Assembly: GCA_945882655.1 (NCBI GenBank)
Contig: CAMCWL010000006.1
Span: 1 to 34,129 of the forward strand
Length of the DNA: 34,129 bases
From: Opitutus sp. GAS368
GTDB taxonomy: Bacteria > Verrucomicrobiota > Verrucomicrobiia > Opitutales > UBA953
Reading direction: 5' to 3'
Shown: piece after piece, positions 1-9,951 of the stretch
Numbering within the stretch: position 1 is the first letter of the stretch
Layout of the letters: every line of letters begins with the position of its first letter
Position numbers and translations under genes: made by a program
The notes under the pieces: generated by a model
What the model saw: only the letters and a program-made list of their open reading frames with translations
The model's database searches: none
Told to the model about the DNA's origin: nothing

Positions 1-2181
1 GACTCCGCCCTCACCGCCGAAGACCAGCAGGAGCTCGTCAAGCGCTTCAAGGCCCTCGTCAAGGCCCGCACCGGCAAGGTCTTCCCGAACAGCCCGTGGG
101 AGCAGCTGAACGGCGCCGCCGGTGCCGTGTTCTCTTCCTGGATGAACGACCGCGCGATCGTCTATCGCCGCAAGTACAACATCCCCGCCGAGTGGGGCAC
201 CGCCGTCAACGTGCAGGCCATGGTGTTCGGTAACACCGGCGAAAAGTCCGGCTCCGGCGTCGCCTTCACCCGTAACCCCGCCAACGGCGTGGACGAGTTC
301 TACGGCGAATTCCTCATCAACGCCCAGGGCGAAGACGTCGTCGCCGGCGTCCGCACCCCGGAGCCCGTCAGCAAGCTCAAGGCCGTGATGCCCGAGAGCT
401 TCGCCCAGCTCATGAAGGTCCGCCAGACCCTCGAGAAGCACTTCAAGGACGTCCAGGACATCGAGTTCACCGTGCAGGAAGGTAAGCTCTACATGCTCCA
501 GACGCGTAACGGCAAGCGCACCGCCGCCGCCGCGCTGAAGTTCGCCGCCGACATGGTGAAGGAAAAGCTCATCGACTGGGAAACCGCCATCATGCGCAAC
601 CCGGCCGACCAGCTCGAACAGCTGCTCGCCCCGATCTTCGACCTCGCTGAAGTCAAGAAGGCCAAGGCCATCGCCACCGGTCTCCCGGCCGGCCCTGGTG
701 CCGCCACCGGTAAGATCTACTTCAACGCCGAGCGCGCCGTCATCGCCGCCGAGAAGGGCGAGAAGGTCCTCCTCGTCCGCGTCGAAACCTCCCCGGAAGA
801 TCTCCGTGGCATGATCGCCGCCGAAGGCATCCTCACCGCTCGCGGTGGTGTATCCTCCCACGCCGCTCTCGTCGCCCGCCAGATGGGCAAGGTCTGCGTC
901 TGTGGTGCCGCCGCCGTCTCGATCGACTACGATAAGAAGACGACGACCATCGCCGGTCACACCTTCAAGGAAGGCGACTTCCTCTCCATCGACGGCACCG
1001 CTGGCACGGTCTACGCCGGTCAGATCAAGACCGCTCCTTCGGAAATCGTCTCCGGCCTGCTCAACAACGACAAGGCCGCGCAGAAGACCGAGAAGTACAA
1101 GAACTACGTCCAGCTGATGAAGTGGTGCTCGCAGGCCACCCGCCTGCAGGTCCGCACCAACGCCGATAATCCTGAGCAGACCGCCCAGGCTCTCGCGTTC
1201 GGCGCCCAGGGCATCGGCCTCACCCGAACCGAGCACATGTTCTTCGAAGGCGACCGCATCGACGCCGTCCGTGAGATGATCCTCGCTGACACCGTCGAAG
1301 GCCGCAAGAAGGCCCTCGCGAAGATCCTGCCTTACCAGCGCGCGGACTTCACCGGCATCTTCAAGGCCCTCAACGGCCTGCCCGCCACGATCCGCCTCCT
1401 CGACCCGCCCCTCCACGAGTTCGTGCCGCACGACGAAAAGTCCCAGGCCGCCCTCGCGAAGAAGCTCGGCATCAAGACCGAGAAGGTCATCGCCCGCGTC
1501 GCCGCCCTGCACGAGTTCAACCCGATGCTTGGTCACCGCGGTTGCCGCCTCGGTATCGCTTACCCGGAAATCACCGAGACCCAGGCTCGCGCCATCTTCG
1601 AAGCCGCTGCTGCGGTCCAGAAGAAGGGCATCAAGGTGAAGCCCGAAGTCATGGTGCCGCTCGTCGGCTTCAAGCGTGAGCTCGACCTCCAGGTCGAAGT
1701 CATCCACCGCGTCGCCGCCGAAGTGCAGAAGGAACAGAAGGTCAAGATCGCCTACTCCGTGGGCACGATGATCGAAGTCCCTCGCGGCGCCCTCACCGCT
1801 GACGAAATCGCGCACACCGCCGAGTTCTTCAGCTTCGGTACGAATGACCTCACCCAGACCGCTCTCGGCGTTTCCCGCGACGACATGGGTAACTTCCTCG
1901 GCGCCTACACCGAGAACGAGATCTTCAAGAAGAACCCGTTCGCCACGCTCGACCAGACCGGCGTCGGCCAGCTCGTCCAGATCGCCATCGAGAAGGGCCG
2001 CAAGACCCGTCCCGACATCAAGCTCGGCATCTGCGGCGAACACGGCGGCGAACCCGAGTCCGTCAAGTTCTGCCACCGCGTGGGACTGAACTACGTCTCC
2101 TGCTCGCCTTACCGCGTGCCGGTCGCCCGCCTCGCAGCCGCCCAGGCCGCGATCGAAGAGAAGCGCGCTGCCAAGAAGTAA
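1..2181 (+). CDS. ppdK: Pyruvate, phosphate dikinase, 5'-truncated by window edge
   Basis: Interconverts pyruvate, ATP and phosphate with phosphoenolpyruvate, AMP and PPi in the cytoplasm. The frame is open from base 1, so the start and part of the N-terminal ATP-grasp domain lie outside the window; 726 residues are visible, and complete family members have roughly 880-910. The visible part runs from the end of the nucleotide-binding domain ([19 protein letters not shown]), through the swivelling phosphohistidine domain with [16 protein letters not shown] around base 850 (the His carries the phosphate), to the C-terminal PEP/pyruvate TIM barrel, with [15 protein letters not shown] near base 1830 and [10 protein letters not shown] near base 2030. 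The direct repeat of family motifs leaves little doubt about identity. The gene is followed at once by a strong terminator, so it ends its transcript. Codon choice is very biased toward C-ending codons, as expected for a well-expressed gene. Confidence 0.97.
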   Translation, partial: DSALTAEDQQELVKRFKALVKARTGKVFPNSPWEQLNGAAGAVFSSWMNDRAIVYRRKYNIPAEWGTAVNVQAMVFGNTGEKSGSGVAFTRNPANGVDEFYGEFLINAQGEDVVAGVRTPEPVSKLKAVMPESFAQLMKVRQTLEKHFKDVQDIEFTVQEGKLYMLQTRNGKRTAAAALKFAADMVKEKLIDWETAIMRNPADQLEQLLAPIFDLAEVKKAKAIATGLPAGPGAATGKIYFNAERAVIAAEKGEKVLLVRVETSPEDLRGMIAAEGILTARGGVSSHAALVARQMGKVCVCGAAAVSIDYDKKTTTIAGHTFKEGDFLSIDGTAGTVYAGQIKTAPSEIVSGLLNNDKAAQKTEKYKNYVQLMKWCSQATRLQVRTNADNPEQTAQALAFGAQGIGLTRTEHMFFEGDRIDAVREMILADTVEGRKKALAKILPYQRADFTGIFKALNGLPATIRLLDPPLHEFVPHDEKSQAALAKKLGIKTEKVIARVAALHEFNPMLGHRGCRLGIAYPEITETQARAIFEAAAAVQKKGIKVKPEVMVPLVGFKRELDLQVEVIHRVAAEVQKEQKVKIAYSVGTMIEVPRGALTADEIAHTAEFFSFGTNDLTQTALGVSRDDMGNFLGAYTENEIFKKNPFATLDQTGVGQLVQIAIEKGRKTRPDIKLGICGEHGGEPESVKFCHRVGLNYVSCSPYRVPVARLAAAQAAIEEKRAAKK

Positions 2182-2202
2182 GCCGGCCGACACGGCCAAG
2201 CA

Positions 2203-2234
2203 AAGGGGCGCACCGCAAGGTGCGCCCCTTTTTT
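2203..2234 (+). terminator. Rho-independent terminator of ppdK
   Basis: A perfect 12-bp stem (2203-2214 AAGGGGCGCACC pairing with 2219-2230) closes on a GCAA tetraloop of the GNRA class and runs into a T tract ending at 2234. It begins about 20 nt after the ppdK stop codon. The next gene is on the opposite strand and ends at 2265, so the hairpin could also act on that transcript. Confidence 0.9.
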
Positions 2235-2264
2235 GCGCCGAGGTGAAATCGTGAGTCCGAAGGC

Positions 2265-2636
2265 TCAGCTGCCCGACGCCTTGAACATCAGGAAAAGACA
2301 ACCAAACAGCGCCGCGGCGAGAGCGACGAAGACCCAGAGGATCGTGATGCCCTTGTCACCCTTCTTGGCTCCGCGCGAAGAACGGGAGGAGCGAAGGAGA
2401 CGGCGGCCACGCGAGCTGACGCGCTGGACGGAGACATCCGGGAAATCCTGGCCGGCGATGTCCTCGGCCTTACCGTAGGCGTAGCCGAGGCGGATCAATT
2501 CGGCGAAGGCACGCGATTTGCGAGCCGGTGTGAGGCGGTCGAAACCATTGCACTCCCGGCCGACAACCAACCGCTCCAATCCGAGCATGGCGTCTTCGGA
2601 AGGACGGGCGGATGACTGGGTCTCAGAAGTGCTCAC
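2265..2636 (-). CDS. Hypothetical small protein with C-terminal membrane anchor
   Basis: I do not recognise this family. With the GTG start at 2636 it is 123 residues. The longer open frame continues upstream across the start of thiD and is unlikely to be translated. An ATG at 2588 (MLGLERLVVG) is an alternative start giving 107 residues. Residues about 30-70 look like a compact soluble region (LTPARKSRAFAELIRLGYAY). Next comes a very basic Ser/Arg stretch (about 72-95), then one hydrophobic helix (about 97-118, ITILWVFVALAAALFGC) and a five-residue tail. By the positive-inside rule the basic segment places the N-terminal domain in the cytoplasm, so it looks like a tail-anchored inner-membrane protein. 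A plausible promoter lies just upstream (2656-2684). No function is assigned. Confidence 0.7.
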   Translation of the reverse strand: MSTSETQSSARPSEDAMLGLERLVVGRECNGFDRLTPARKSRAFAELIRLGYAYGKAEDIAGQDFPDVSVQRVSSRGRRLLRSSRSSRGAKKGDKGITILWVFVALAAALFGCLFLMFKASGS

Positions 2637-2655
2637 AGGAAATTGACGAACCGAA

Positions 2656-2684
2656 TTTATCAGTCTGGTAAGTCCTTGCGACAA
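2656..2684 (-). promoter_or_regulatory. Candidate sigma70-type promoter of the small membrane protein
   Basis: Reading the minus strand, TTGTCG (2684-2679) is followed after 17 nt by GATAAA (2661-2656). Transcription would start about 13 nt before the GTG at 2636, which supports that start over the longer upstream frame. Prediction from hexamers only. Confidence 0.4.
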
Positions 2685-2708
2685 GCGGATATTCGACTTA
2701 CCTATCAA

Positions 2709-2714
2709 TATAAT
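2709..2714 (+). promoter_or_regulatory. TATAAT -10 element upstream of thiD
   Basis: A perfect TATAAT stands 22 nt before the thiD ATG in a locally AT-rich stretch. No convincing -35 hexamer is found 16-18 nt upstream, so the promoter assignment is partial. It shares a 100-bp divergent region with the promoter of the small membrane protein. Confidence 0.4.
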
Positions 2715-2736
2715 CAGCCTGCCCCGCTGATGAAGA

Positions 2737-3525
2737 ATGAACACCTCCGCCTCTAGCCGCGAACTTCCCGTCGCCCTCAGCATCGCCGGATCCGACAGCG
2801 GAGCGGGCGCCGGCATCCAAGCCGACCTGCTTACTTTTGCCTCGCAGGGCGTGTTCGGAACGACCGCCATCACGTGCCTCACCGCGCAGAATCCGCACGG
2901 CGTCTCTGGCATCCAGGCGAGCCCCGCGGCGTTCGTCGTCGAGCAGTGCGCGCAGGTCGCGGCCCACTTCCATCCGAAGGCCCTCAAGACCGGCATGCTG
3001 CTCAACGCCGAGATCGTGATCGCCGTCGCCGGCTTCATCAAATCGTCCGGCATCCCCGCCGTCGTCGATCCCGTCATGGTCGCTTCGAGCGGCGCTACCC
3101 TGCTCACTCCGGACGCCATCGCCGCTATGCGCACGCGTCTCATTCCGCTCGCCGCCGTGGTCACCCCGAACCTCGACGAAGCCACGATCCTGCTCGGCCG
3201 GAAATCACTCGGCGGCACCGACGAAGCGCTCGAACTCGCCAAGGCCTATGGCGTACCGTTCTTGCTCAAGGGCGGCCATGCTGCGGGCGACGACCTCACG
3301 GACTGCCTCGCCTGGCCGACCGGCGAGACTAAGACCTTTGGCGCCCGCCGCGCCCCCCACGTGGACACCCATGGGAGCGGCTGCACCCTTTCGGCGGCCA
3401 TCACCGCCCAGCTTGCCAAGGGCAAGAGCCTCTCGGAAGCCGTCACCATCGCCCATGCTTACCTCCAGGGGGCGATCCATGGCCCGATCCAGGTCGCGGG
3501 GCTTAATTGTATCCGACACCTGTAA
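2737..3525 (+). CDS. thiD: Hydroxymethylpyrimidine/phosphomethylpyrimidine kinase
   Basis: Phosphorylates HMP and HMP-phosphate to HMP-PP, the pyrimidine half of thiamine, in the cytoplasm. The 262-residue length is typical. The ribokinase-fold signatures of ThiD are clear: ALSIAGSDSGAGAGIQADL at about residues 12-30 (substrate glycine motif), VVDPVMVASSGATLL at about 109-123, the LLKGGHA segment, and the C-terminal DTHGSGCTLSAAI with the catalytic Asp and anion-hole glycines. The ATG at 2737 gives the expected N-terminus; no strong Shine-Dalgarno is visible. No other thiamine gene is adjacent, so this is a stand-alone thi gene here. The stop codon is followed within 4 nt by a G-quadruplex-capable repeat. 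Confidence 0.96.
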   Translation: MNTSASSRELPVALSIAGSDSGAGAGIQADLLTFASQGVFGTTAITCLTAQNPHGVSGIQASPAAFVVEQCAQVAAHFHPKALKTGMLLNAEIVIAVAGFIKSSGIPAVVDPVMVASSGATLLTPDAIAAMRTRLIPLAAVVTPNLDEATILLGRKSLGGTDEALELAKAYGVPFLLKGGHAAGDDLTDCLAWPTGETKTFGARRAPHVDTHGSGCTLSAAITAQLAKGKSLSEAVTIAHAYLQGAIHGPIQVAGLNCIRHL

Positions 3526-3529
3526 ACTT

Positions 3530-3550
3530 GGGCTAGGGCTAGGGCCAGGG
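3530..3550 (+). repeat. G-rich repeat, left arm of a 21-bp perfect inverted repeat
   Basis: Four GGG tracts separated by CTA, CTA and CCA make a textbook intramolecular G-quadruplex pattern. The 21 bases are perfectly complementary to 3611-3631, so the transcript could instead fold into a long hairpin with a 60-nt loop. The array starts 4 nt after the thiD stop codon. Confidence 0.9.
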
Positions 3551-3604
3551 CTAGGATGGGAACAGGGCTGCAGGGGGCTTTTTGCTTAAAATTAGGCATT
3601 AATT

Positions 3605-3637
3605 ACCTGTCCCTGGCCCTAGCCCTAGCCCTGGCCC
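3605..3637 (-). repeat. G-rich repeat (minus strand): right arm of 21-bp repeat and left arm of 28-bp ilvB-flanking repeat
   Basis: The plus strand shows five CCC tracts separated by TGG/TAG. Bases 3611-3631 pair perfectly with 3530-3550. Bases 3605-3632 are an inverted copy of 5563-5590 with 27 of 28 positions identical (one G/A difference at 3615). Confidence 0.92.
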
Positions 3638-3653
3638 TTTGGGGGCCTTGTTT
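3633..3653 (+). terminator. Possible weak terminator downstream of thiD
   Basis: GGCCC (3633-3637) can pair with GGGCC (3643-3647) across a five-base loop, followed by TTGTTT. The stem is short and overlaps the repeat array, so this is tentative. Confidence 0.3.
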
Positions 3654-3737
3654 AGCCCCACTTATTCACACTTGCCCCCGTTAGCCCGCTTCCTTTTCTA
3701 ACCCATTCCTTGCAGGCTCGACCTGCCCCCTAAGACC

Positions 3738-5543
3738 ATGCCCAAAAAGAACGCCGCTAAGAAGTCCACCGCCACCGCCCCCTCGGCCGTCTCGGCCAAG
3801 ACCGGCGTCAAAATGCGCGGCTGTGATGTCATGGTCCGCTGCCTCGAGAACCTCGGCGTCGACACGATCTTTGCTTACCCAGGCGGCGCCTCGATGGAGC
3901 TCCACCACGGCCTCGTCCGCTCCAAGAAAATCCGCACCATCCTGCCTCGCCACGAGCAGGGCGGCGCCTTCATGGCGCACGGTTACTCCCGTTCGACCGG
4001 CAAGCCCGGTGTCTGCATGGCGACCTCCGGCCCGGGCGCCACGAATCTCGTCACTGCGATCGCCGATGCGCACATGGACAGCATCCCGCTGGTCTGCATC
4101 ACTGGCCAAGTCTACCAGCAGTTCATCGGTCGCGCTGCCTTCCAGGAAACCGACTTCTACGGCATGACCCTGCCGATCGTGAAGCACTCCTTCCTCGTCC
4201 TCGATTACAACGAGTTGCCGAGCATCATGTACAAGGCCTTCAAGATCGCCACCACCGGCCGTCCGGGTCCCGTGGTCATCGACATCCCGAAGGACATCCA
4301 GCAGCACGAGTGGGTCCCGGTCTTCCCGAAGAATCCCGACGACGTTTCCATCCCCGGTCTGCCGACGCCTCCGAAGTGCGCCGACAGCGAACTCGAGCAG
4401 GTCCTGCGCCTCATCGAGAAGTCCAAGCAGCCTGCGCTCTACATCGGCGGCGGCATCCTTTCCGGCGACGCCCACAAGGAGCTCCGCGCCTTCGCTGAAG
4501 CCACCGGCATCCCCGTCGCGTCCACGCTGATGGGCCTCGGCGCCTTCCCTTGTGACCATCCGCAGTCCCTTTACTGGTACGGCATGCACGGCACCGTCGC
4601 CGGCAACTGGGCCGTCTGCAAGAGCGACCTCCTCATCACCATGGGTGCGCGTTTCGACGACCGTATCACCGGTGCCATCGAGAAGTTCGCCCCCGACGCC
4701 ACGATCGTCCACATCGACATCGACCGTTCGGAGCACCAGAAGAACAAGTTCGCGGACTACCCGATCCACTCCGACATCAAGCACGCGCTTGGCCGCATGG
4801 TCACGCTCGCCAAGAAGGGCTTCAAGAAGCCTGACCTGAAGAAGTGGTACGAGACCATCAACGGCTGGAAGAAAGAGCACCCGTATCCGTTCAGCTACGA
4901 GCGCAAGACCAAGCACATCCTCCCGCAGGAAGCCATCGAAGTCCTCTTCGAAGAAACCAAGGGTAAGGCCATCATCGCCACCGGCGTCGGCCAGCACCAG
5001 ATGTGGGCCCCGCAGTACTATCGCTTTAACGAACCGCGTCGCTTTATCAGCTCACTCGGCGCCGGCACCATGGGCTTCGGCCTCCCGGCCGCCATCGGCG
5101 CCAAGGTCGCCAACCCGGACGTCCAGGTCATCGACATCGATGGCGACGGCTCGTTCCTGATGAACATCCAGGAACTCGCGTGCATGAAGATCGAGAAGAT
5201 CAACGCCAAGATCCTCATCCTCAACAATCAGCACCTCGGCATGGTCGTGCAGTGGGAAGACCGCTTCTACTCCGGTACCCGCGGCCACACGATTCTCGGC
5301 GACGCCACCAATATCGGCTCTCCCGATAACCCGGCCGGCCTCTATCCTGATTTCGTCAAGATCGCCAACGGCTTCGGCATCAAGGCCCGCCAGGTCATGA
5401 AGCGTGAAGACCTCCGCGCCGCCATGCGCGAGATGCTTGATCACGACGGACCTTACCTCCTCGACGTCATCGTGCCGTACACCGAGCACGTTTTGCCCTT
5501 CATCCCGCAGAAGAAGTCGGCGATGGAGATTTTGACGAAATAA
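3738..5543 (+). CDS. ilvB: Acetolactate synthase, large catalytic subunit
   Basis: ThDP- and FAD-dependent enzyme that condenses two pyruvates, or pyruvate and 2-ketobutyrate, in branched-chain amino acid synthesis. The protein is 601 residues, a usual length, with a Lys/Ala-rich N-terminal extension of about 25 residues before [18 protein letters not shown]. Key motifs: [13 protein letters not shown], the catalytic Glu73 in [22 protein letters not shown], and the ThDP-Mg motif starting GDGSF at about residue 469 and ending [16 protein letters not shown] near 495-510. These are diagnostic of AHAS rather than other ThDP enzymes. No ilvN regulatory-subunit gene follows; it must be elsewhere or absent. 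The residue aligned with the sulfonylurea-site Pro197 of plant AHAS is Tyr (GQVYQQFIG). The gene is bracketed by 28-bp inverted repeats and its stop codon lies inside a palindrome. Confidence 0.96.
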   Translation: MPKKNAAKKSTATAPSAVSAKTGVKMRGCDVMVRCLENLGVDTIFAYPGGASMELHHGLVRSKKIRTILPRHEQGGAFMAHGYSRSTGKPGVCMATSGPGATNLVTAIADAHMDSIPLVCITGQVYQQFIGRAAFQETDFYGMTLPIVKHSFLVLDYNELPSIMYKAFKIATTGRPGPVVIDIPKDIQQHEWVPVFPKNPDDVSIPGLPTPPKCADSELEQVLRLIEKSKQPALYIGGGILSGDAHKELRAFAEATGIPVASTLMGLGAFPCDHPQSLYWYGMHGTVAGNWAVCKSDLLITMGARFDDRITGAIEKFAPDATIVHIDIDRSEHQKNKFADYPIHSDIKHALGRMVTLAKKGFKKPDLKKWYETINGWKKEHPYPFSYERKTKHILPQEAIEVLFEETKGKAIIATGVGQHQMWAPQYYRFNEPRRFISSLGAGTMGFGLPAAIGAKVANPDVQVIDIDGDGSFLMNIQELACMKIEKINAKILILNNQHLGMVVQWEDRFYSGTRGHTILGDATNIGSPDNPAGLYPDFVKIANGFGIKARQVMKREDLRAAMREMLDHDGPYLLDVIVPYTEHVLPFIPQKKSAMEILTK

Positions 5544-5561
5544 TCCCGAAGGGATTATTTC
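5537..5561 (+). repeat. 11-bp perfect palindrome containing the ilvB stop codon
   Basis: GAAATAATCCC (5537-5547), loop GAA, GGGATTATTTC (5551-5561). The TAA stop at 5541-5543 lies in the left arm. No T tract follows, so it is not itself a canonical terminator; it may stabilise the 3' end or be a palindromic insertion that supplied the stop. Confidence 0.88.
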
Positions 5562-5562
5562 G

Positions 5563-5590
5563 AGGGCTAGGGCTAGGGCTAGGGACAGGT
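5563..5590 (+). repeat. G-rich repeat, right arm of the 28-bp inverted repeat flanking ilvB
   Basis: (GGGCTA)3GGG at 5564-5584 followed by ACAGGT. It is an inverted copy of 3605-3632 (27/28) and has four GGG tracts with 3-nt loops, hence G-quadruplex potential. It begins 20 nt past the ilvB stop. Confidence 0.92.
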
Positions 5591-5598
5591 GAGTGAAC

Positions 5599-5626
5599 AG
5601 GGGCGCGTAAGCGCCCTTTGTTTTTG
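5599..5626 (+). terminator. Rho-independent terminator of ilvB
   Basis: GGGCGC (5601-5606), GTAA loop, GCGCCC (5611-5616), extendable by G-T and A-T pairs, then TTTGTTTTT. It lies 57 nt after the ilvB stop, beyond the G-rich repeat. Confidence 0.82.
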
Positions 5627-5651
5627 GTAGGGTGACCGCCCTTGGTCAGCC
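5627..5651 (+). repeat. REP-like GTAG hairpin, unit A (plus orientation)
   Basis: GTAG (5627-5630) followed by GGTGACC, loop GCCCTT, and GGTCAGCC, an imperfect stem. It faces unit B, giving a head-to-head pair like a BIME, with outer ends GGTAGGG (5626-5632) and CCCTACC (5674-5680). Confidence 0.6.
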
Positions 5652-5653
5652 GC

Positions 5654-5680
5654 GGCCGAGCAAGGATACTCGGCCCTACC
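5654..5680 (-). repeat. REP-like GTAG hairpin, unit B (minus orientation)
   Basis: On the minus strand GTAG is followed by GGCCGAG, an 8-nt loop and CTCGGCC (7-bp perfect stem at 5654-5660/5669-5675). Confidence 0.7.
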
Positions 5681-5785
5681 TAACTACAACCAAGACAAAG
5701 GTGACGGGTGACGGCCACCAGGGCATCGGCCATTCGGGAGTCGGCGGATGAGATCCCGAGCATGCCCCACCCTGCGGTCTCGAAC

Positions 5786-5813
5786 GGCGGCGATAGCAAT
5801 CGCCGCCCTACCT
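5786..5813 (-). repeat. REP-like GTAG hairpin, unit C (minus orientation)
   Basis: On the minus strand AGGTAG, then a perfect 9-bp stem GGCGGCGAT/ATCGCCGCC with a 4-nt loop. The stem sequence differs from units B and D but base pairing is kept. Confidence 0.75.
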
Positions 5814-5822
5814 AAAACCGAC

Positions 5823-5849
5823 GGATGCGATGTCATCGCATCCCTACCT
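5823..5849 (-). repeat. REP-like GTAG hairpin, unit D (minus orientation)
   Basis: On the minus strand AGGTAG, then a perfect 9-bp stem GGATGCGAT/ATCGCATCC with a 3-nt loop. Same architecture as unit C, 9 nt away from it. Confidence 0.75.
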
Positions 5850-5863
5850 CAATGCATTTTCCC

Positions 5864-5884
5864 AACCGCTAACCGCCAACCGCT
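5864..5884 (+). repeat. Three tandem heptamers AACCGCY
   Basis: AACCGCT, AACCGCC and AACCGCT stand head to tail in the ilvB-trxB gap between REP-like units D and E. Too short to assign a role. Confidence 0.7.
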
Positions 5885-5893
5885 AATACCTAG

Positions 5894-5916
5894 GCCTTGC
5901 GACTCCGTCGCAAGGC
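5894..5916. repeat. 10-bp perfect hairpin abutting the trxB stop codon (unit E)
   Basis: GCCTTGCGAC, loop TCC, GTCGCAAGGC, preceded by CTAG rather than GTAG. It touches the trxB stop at 5917-5919 and could serve as its 3'-end structure, but no T tract follows on the minus strand. It may be a fifth, diverged member of the REP-like cluster. Confidence 0.6.
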
Positions 5917-6840
5917 TCAGAGTCCCGCCAACCAGCGTTCGGCTTCGATGGCGGCGCGGCAACCCATGCCGGCGGCGGTGATGGCCTGACGATAGACGTG
6001 GTCCGAGCAATCGCCAGCGACAAAGACCCCGGGAATATTGGTGCTAACGGTGTTGTCACCGGCGACGAAATAACCCCCGGCGTCGACCTCGAGGGCCGGC
6101 GTGAAGGCCTGGGAATTGGGCACGTGGCCGATGGCAACGAAGACGCACTTCACGGCGAGGTCACGGACGGCGCCGGACTTCTCGATCACGCGGAGGGTGT
6201 GGACTTTCTCGTCACCGAGGATTTCGGTCGGGCTGACGTTAAGGACGAGCTCGATCTTCTCATGGGCCTTCACGCGCTGCACCATGATATCAGAAGCGCG
6301 GAAGCTATCGCGGCGGTGCACGAGGTAGACCTTAGAAGCGAAGCGGGTGAGGAAGAGGGCTTCTTCGCAAGCAGAGTCACCACCGCCGACGACGGCGACC
6401 GGGACGTTGCGGTAGAAGGCACCATCGCAAGTCGCGCAGGTGGTCACGCCGTTACCTCCGTAATAATGCATCTCACCCGGGATGCCCAGGTGACGGGGCG
6501 AGGCACCGGTAGCGATGATCACGGCCTTGGCCTCATAGGTGGCTTCGCCGCCCTTGAGCTTCTTGATCGGACCAGAGAAGTCGACGGAGTCGATGCGGTC
6601 CCAGGCGAACTTCGCGCCGAAGCGTTCGGCTTGGCCCTTCATGTTCGTGATGAGCTCGTTGCCATCCACGCCGTGGATGAAGCCCGGGAAGTTCTCGACC
6701 TCGGAGGTCGTGGTCAGCTGGCCACCGGGCTGGCCGCCCTCGAGCACCAACGGAGTGAGGCCGGCACGGGCGGCGTAGATTGCGGCGGTAAGGCCGGCGC
6801 AGCCGGTACCGAGGATAAGGACGTTTTCAGCCATGGTCAT
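5917..6840 (-). CDS. trxB: Thioredoxin-disulfide reductase
   Basis: FAD enzyme that passes electrons from NADPH to thioredoxin in the cytoplasm. With the ATG at 6840 ([10 protein letters not shown]) it is 307 residues; an ATG at 6834 (MAENVLIL) is equally good, and the longer frame to 6864 adds residues unlike the family. Seen in order: FAD-binding GTGCAG at about 11-16, ENFPGF, redox-active CATC (Cys135, Cys138) in [17 protein letters not shown]-binding [10 protein letters not shown] at about 152-161, HRRDSFRAS, and C-terminal [21 protein letters not shown]. All catalytic parts are present. It diverges from secA with a 117-nt spacer that contains a TTGACT on its strand (6905-6900) but no good -10. 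Confidence 0.96.
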   Translation of the reverse strand: MTMAENVLILGTGCAGLTAAIYAARAGLTPLVLEGGQPGGQLTTTSEVENFPGFIHGVDGNELITNMKGQAERFGAKFAWDRIDSVDFSGPIKKLKGGEATYEAKAVIIATGASPRHLGIPGEMHYYGGNGVTTCATCDGAFYRNVPVAVVGGGDSACEEALFLTRFASKVYLVHRRDSFRASDIMVQRVKAHEKIELVLNVSPTEILGDEKVHTLRVIEKSGAVRDLAVKCVFVAIGHVPNSQAFTPALEVDAGGYFVAGDNTVSTNIPGVFVAGDCSDHVYRQAITAAGMGCRAAIEAERWLAGL

Positions 6841-6957
6841 AACCCATCTTGAGGGCGGGAGCACAGCCGCAAGGCGGAAAACCCGATGTGAACAACCCGA
6901 GTCAAGGCTTGCCCCGGGGGGTGGGGTCGGGGTTTGCTACCTCTCGCTCCCGGACCC

Positions 6958-9947
<2,990 letters not shown>

Positions 9948-9951
<4 letters not shown>

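Larger units (their letters stand above)
3526..3737. other. thiD-ilvB intergenic region rich in GGGCTA repeats
   Basis: This 212-nt gap holds two opposing arrays of the hexamer GGGCTA (3530-3555 on plus, 3611-3637 on minus). Between them is an AT-richer spacer, and after them come a possible terminator (3633-3653) and a possible ilvB promoter (TTGCCC at 3672-3677 with TTTCTA 17 nt later). A small palindrome GCAGG-CTCGA-CCTGC lies at about 3713-3727. I see no open reading frame of interest. Confidence 0.7.
5544..5916. other. 373-nt ilvB-trxB intergenic region, repeat cluster
   Basis: Contents in order: end of the stop-codon palindrome, GGGCTA array, ilvB terminator, REP-like units A and B, about 100 nt without recognisable structure (5682-5785), units C and D, a heptamer array, and a hairpin at the trxB end. 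The two genes are convergent, so no promoter is expected. Short open frames here are unsupported. Confidence 0.75.

Noticed and set aside
3530-3637. CRISPR-like array
   Set aside because: Repeats are contiguous hexamers without spacers and in opposite orientations; no cas gene is nearby.
3681-4997. Long minus-strand open frame of 438 codons antisense to ilvB
   Set aside because: Shadow of the C-ending codon bias of ilvB; composition is repetitive Val/Gly/Asp/Leu/Arg with no motif. The plus frame is a certain gene.
5748-5981. Small plus-strand open frame in the ilvB-trxB gap
   Set aside because: It is made of REP-like hairpins and runs into the trxB 3' end; no coding signal.
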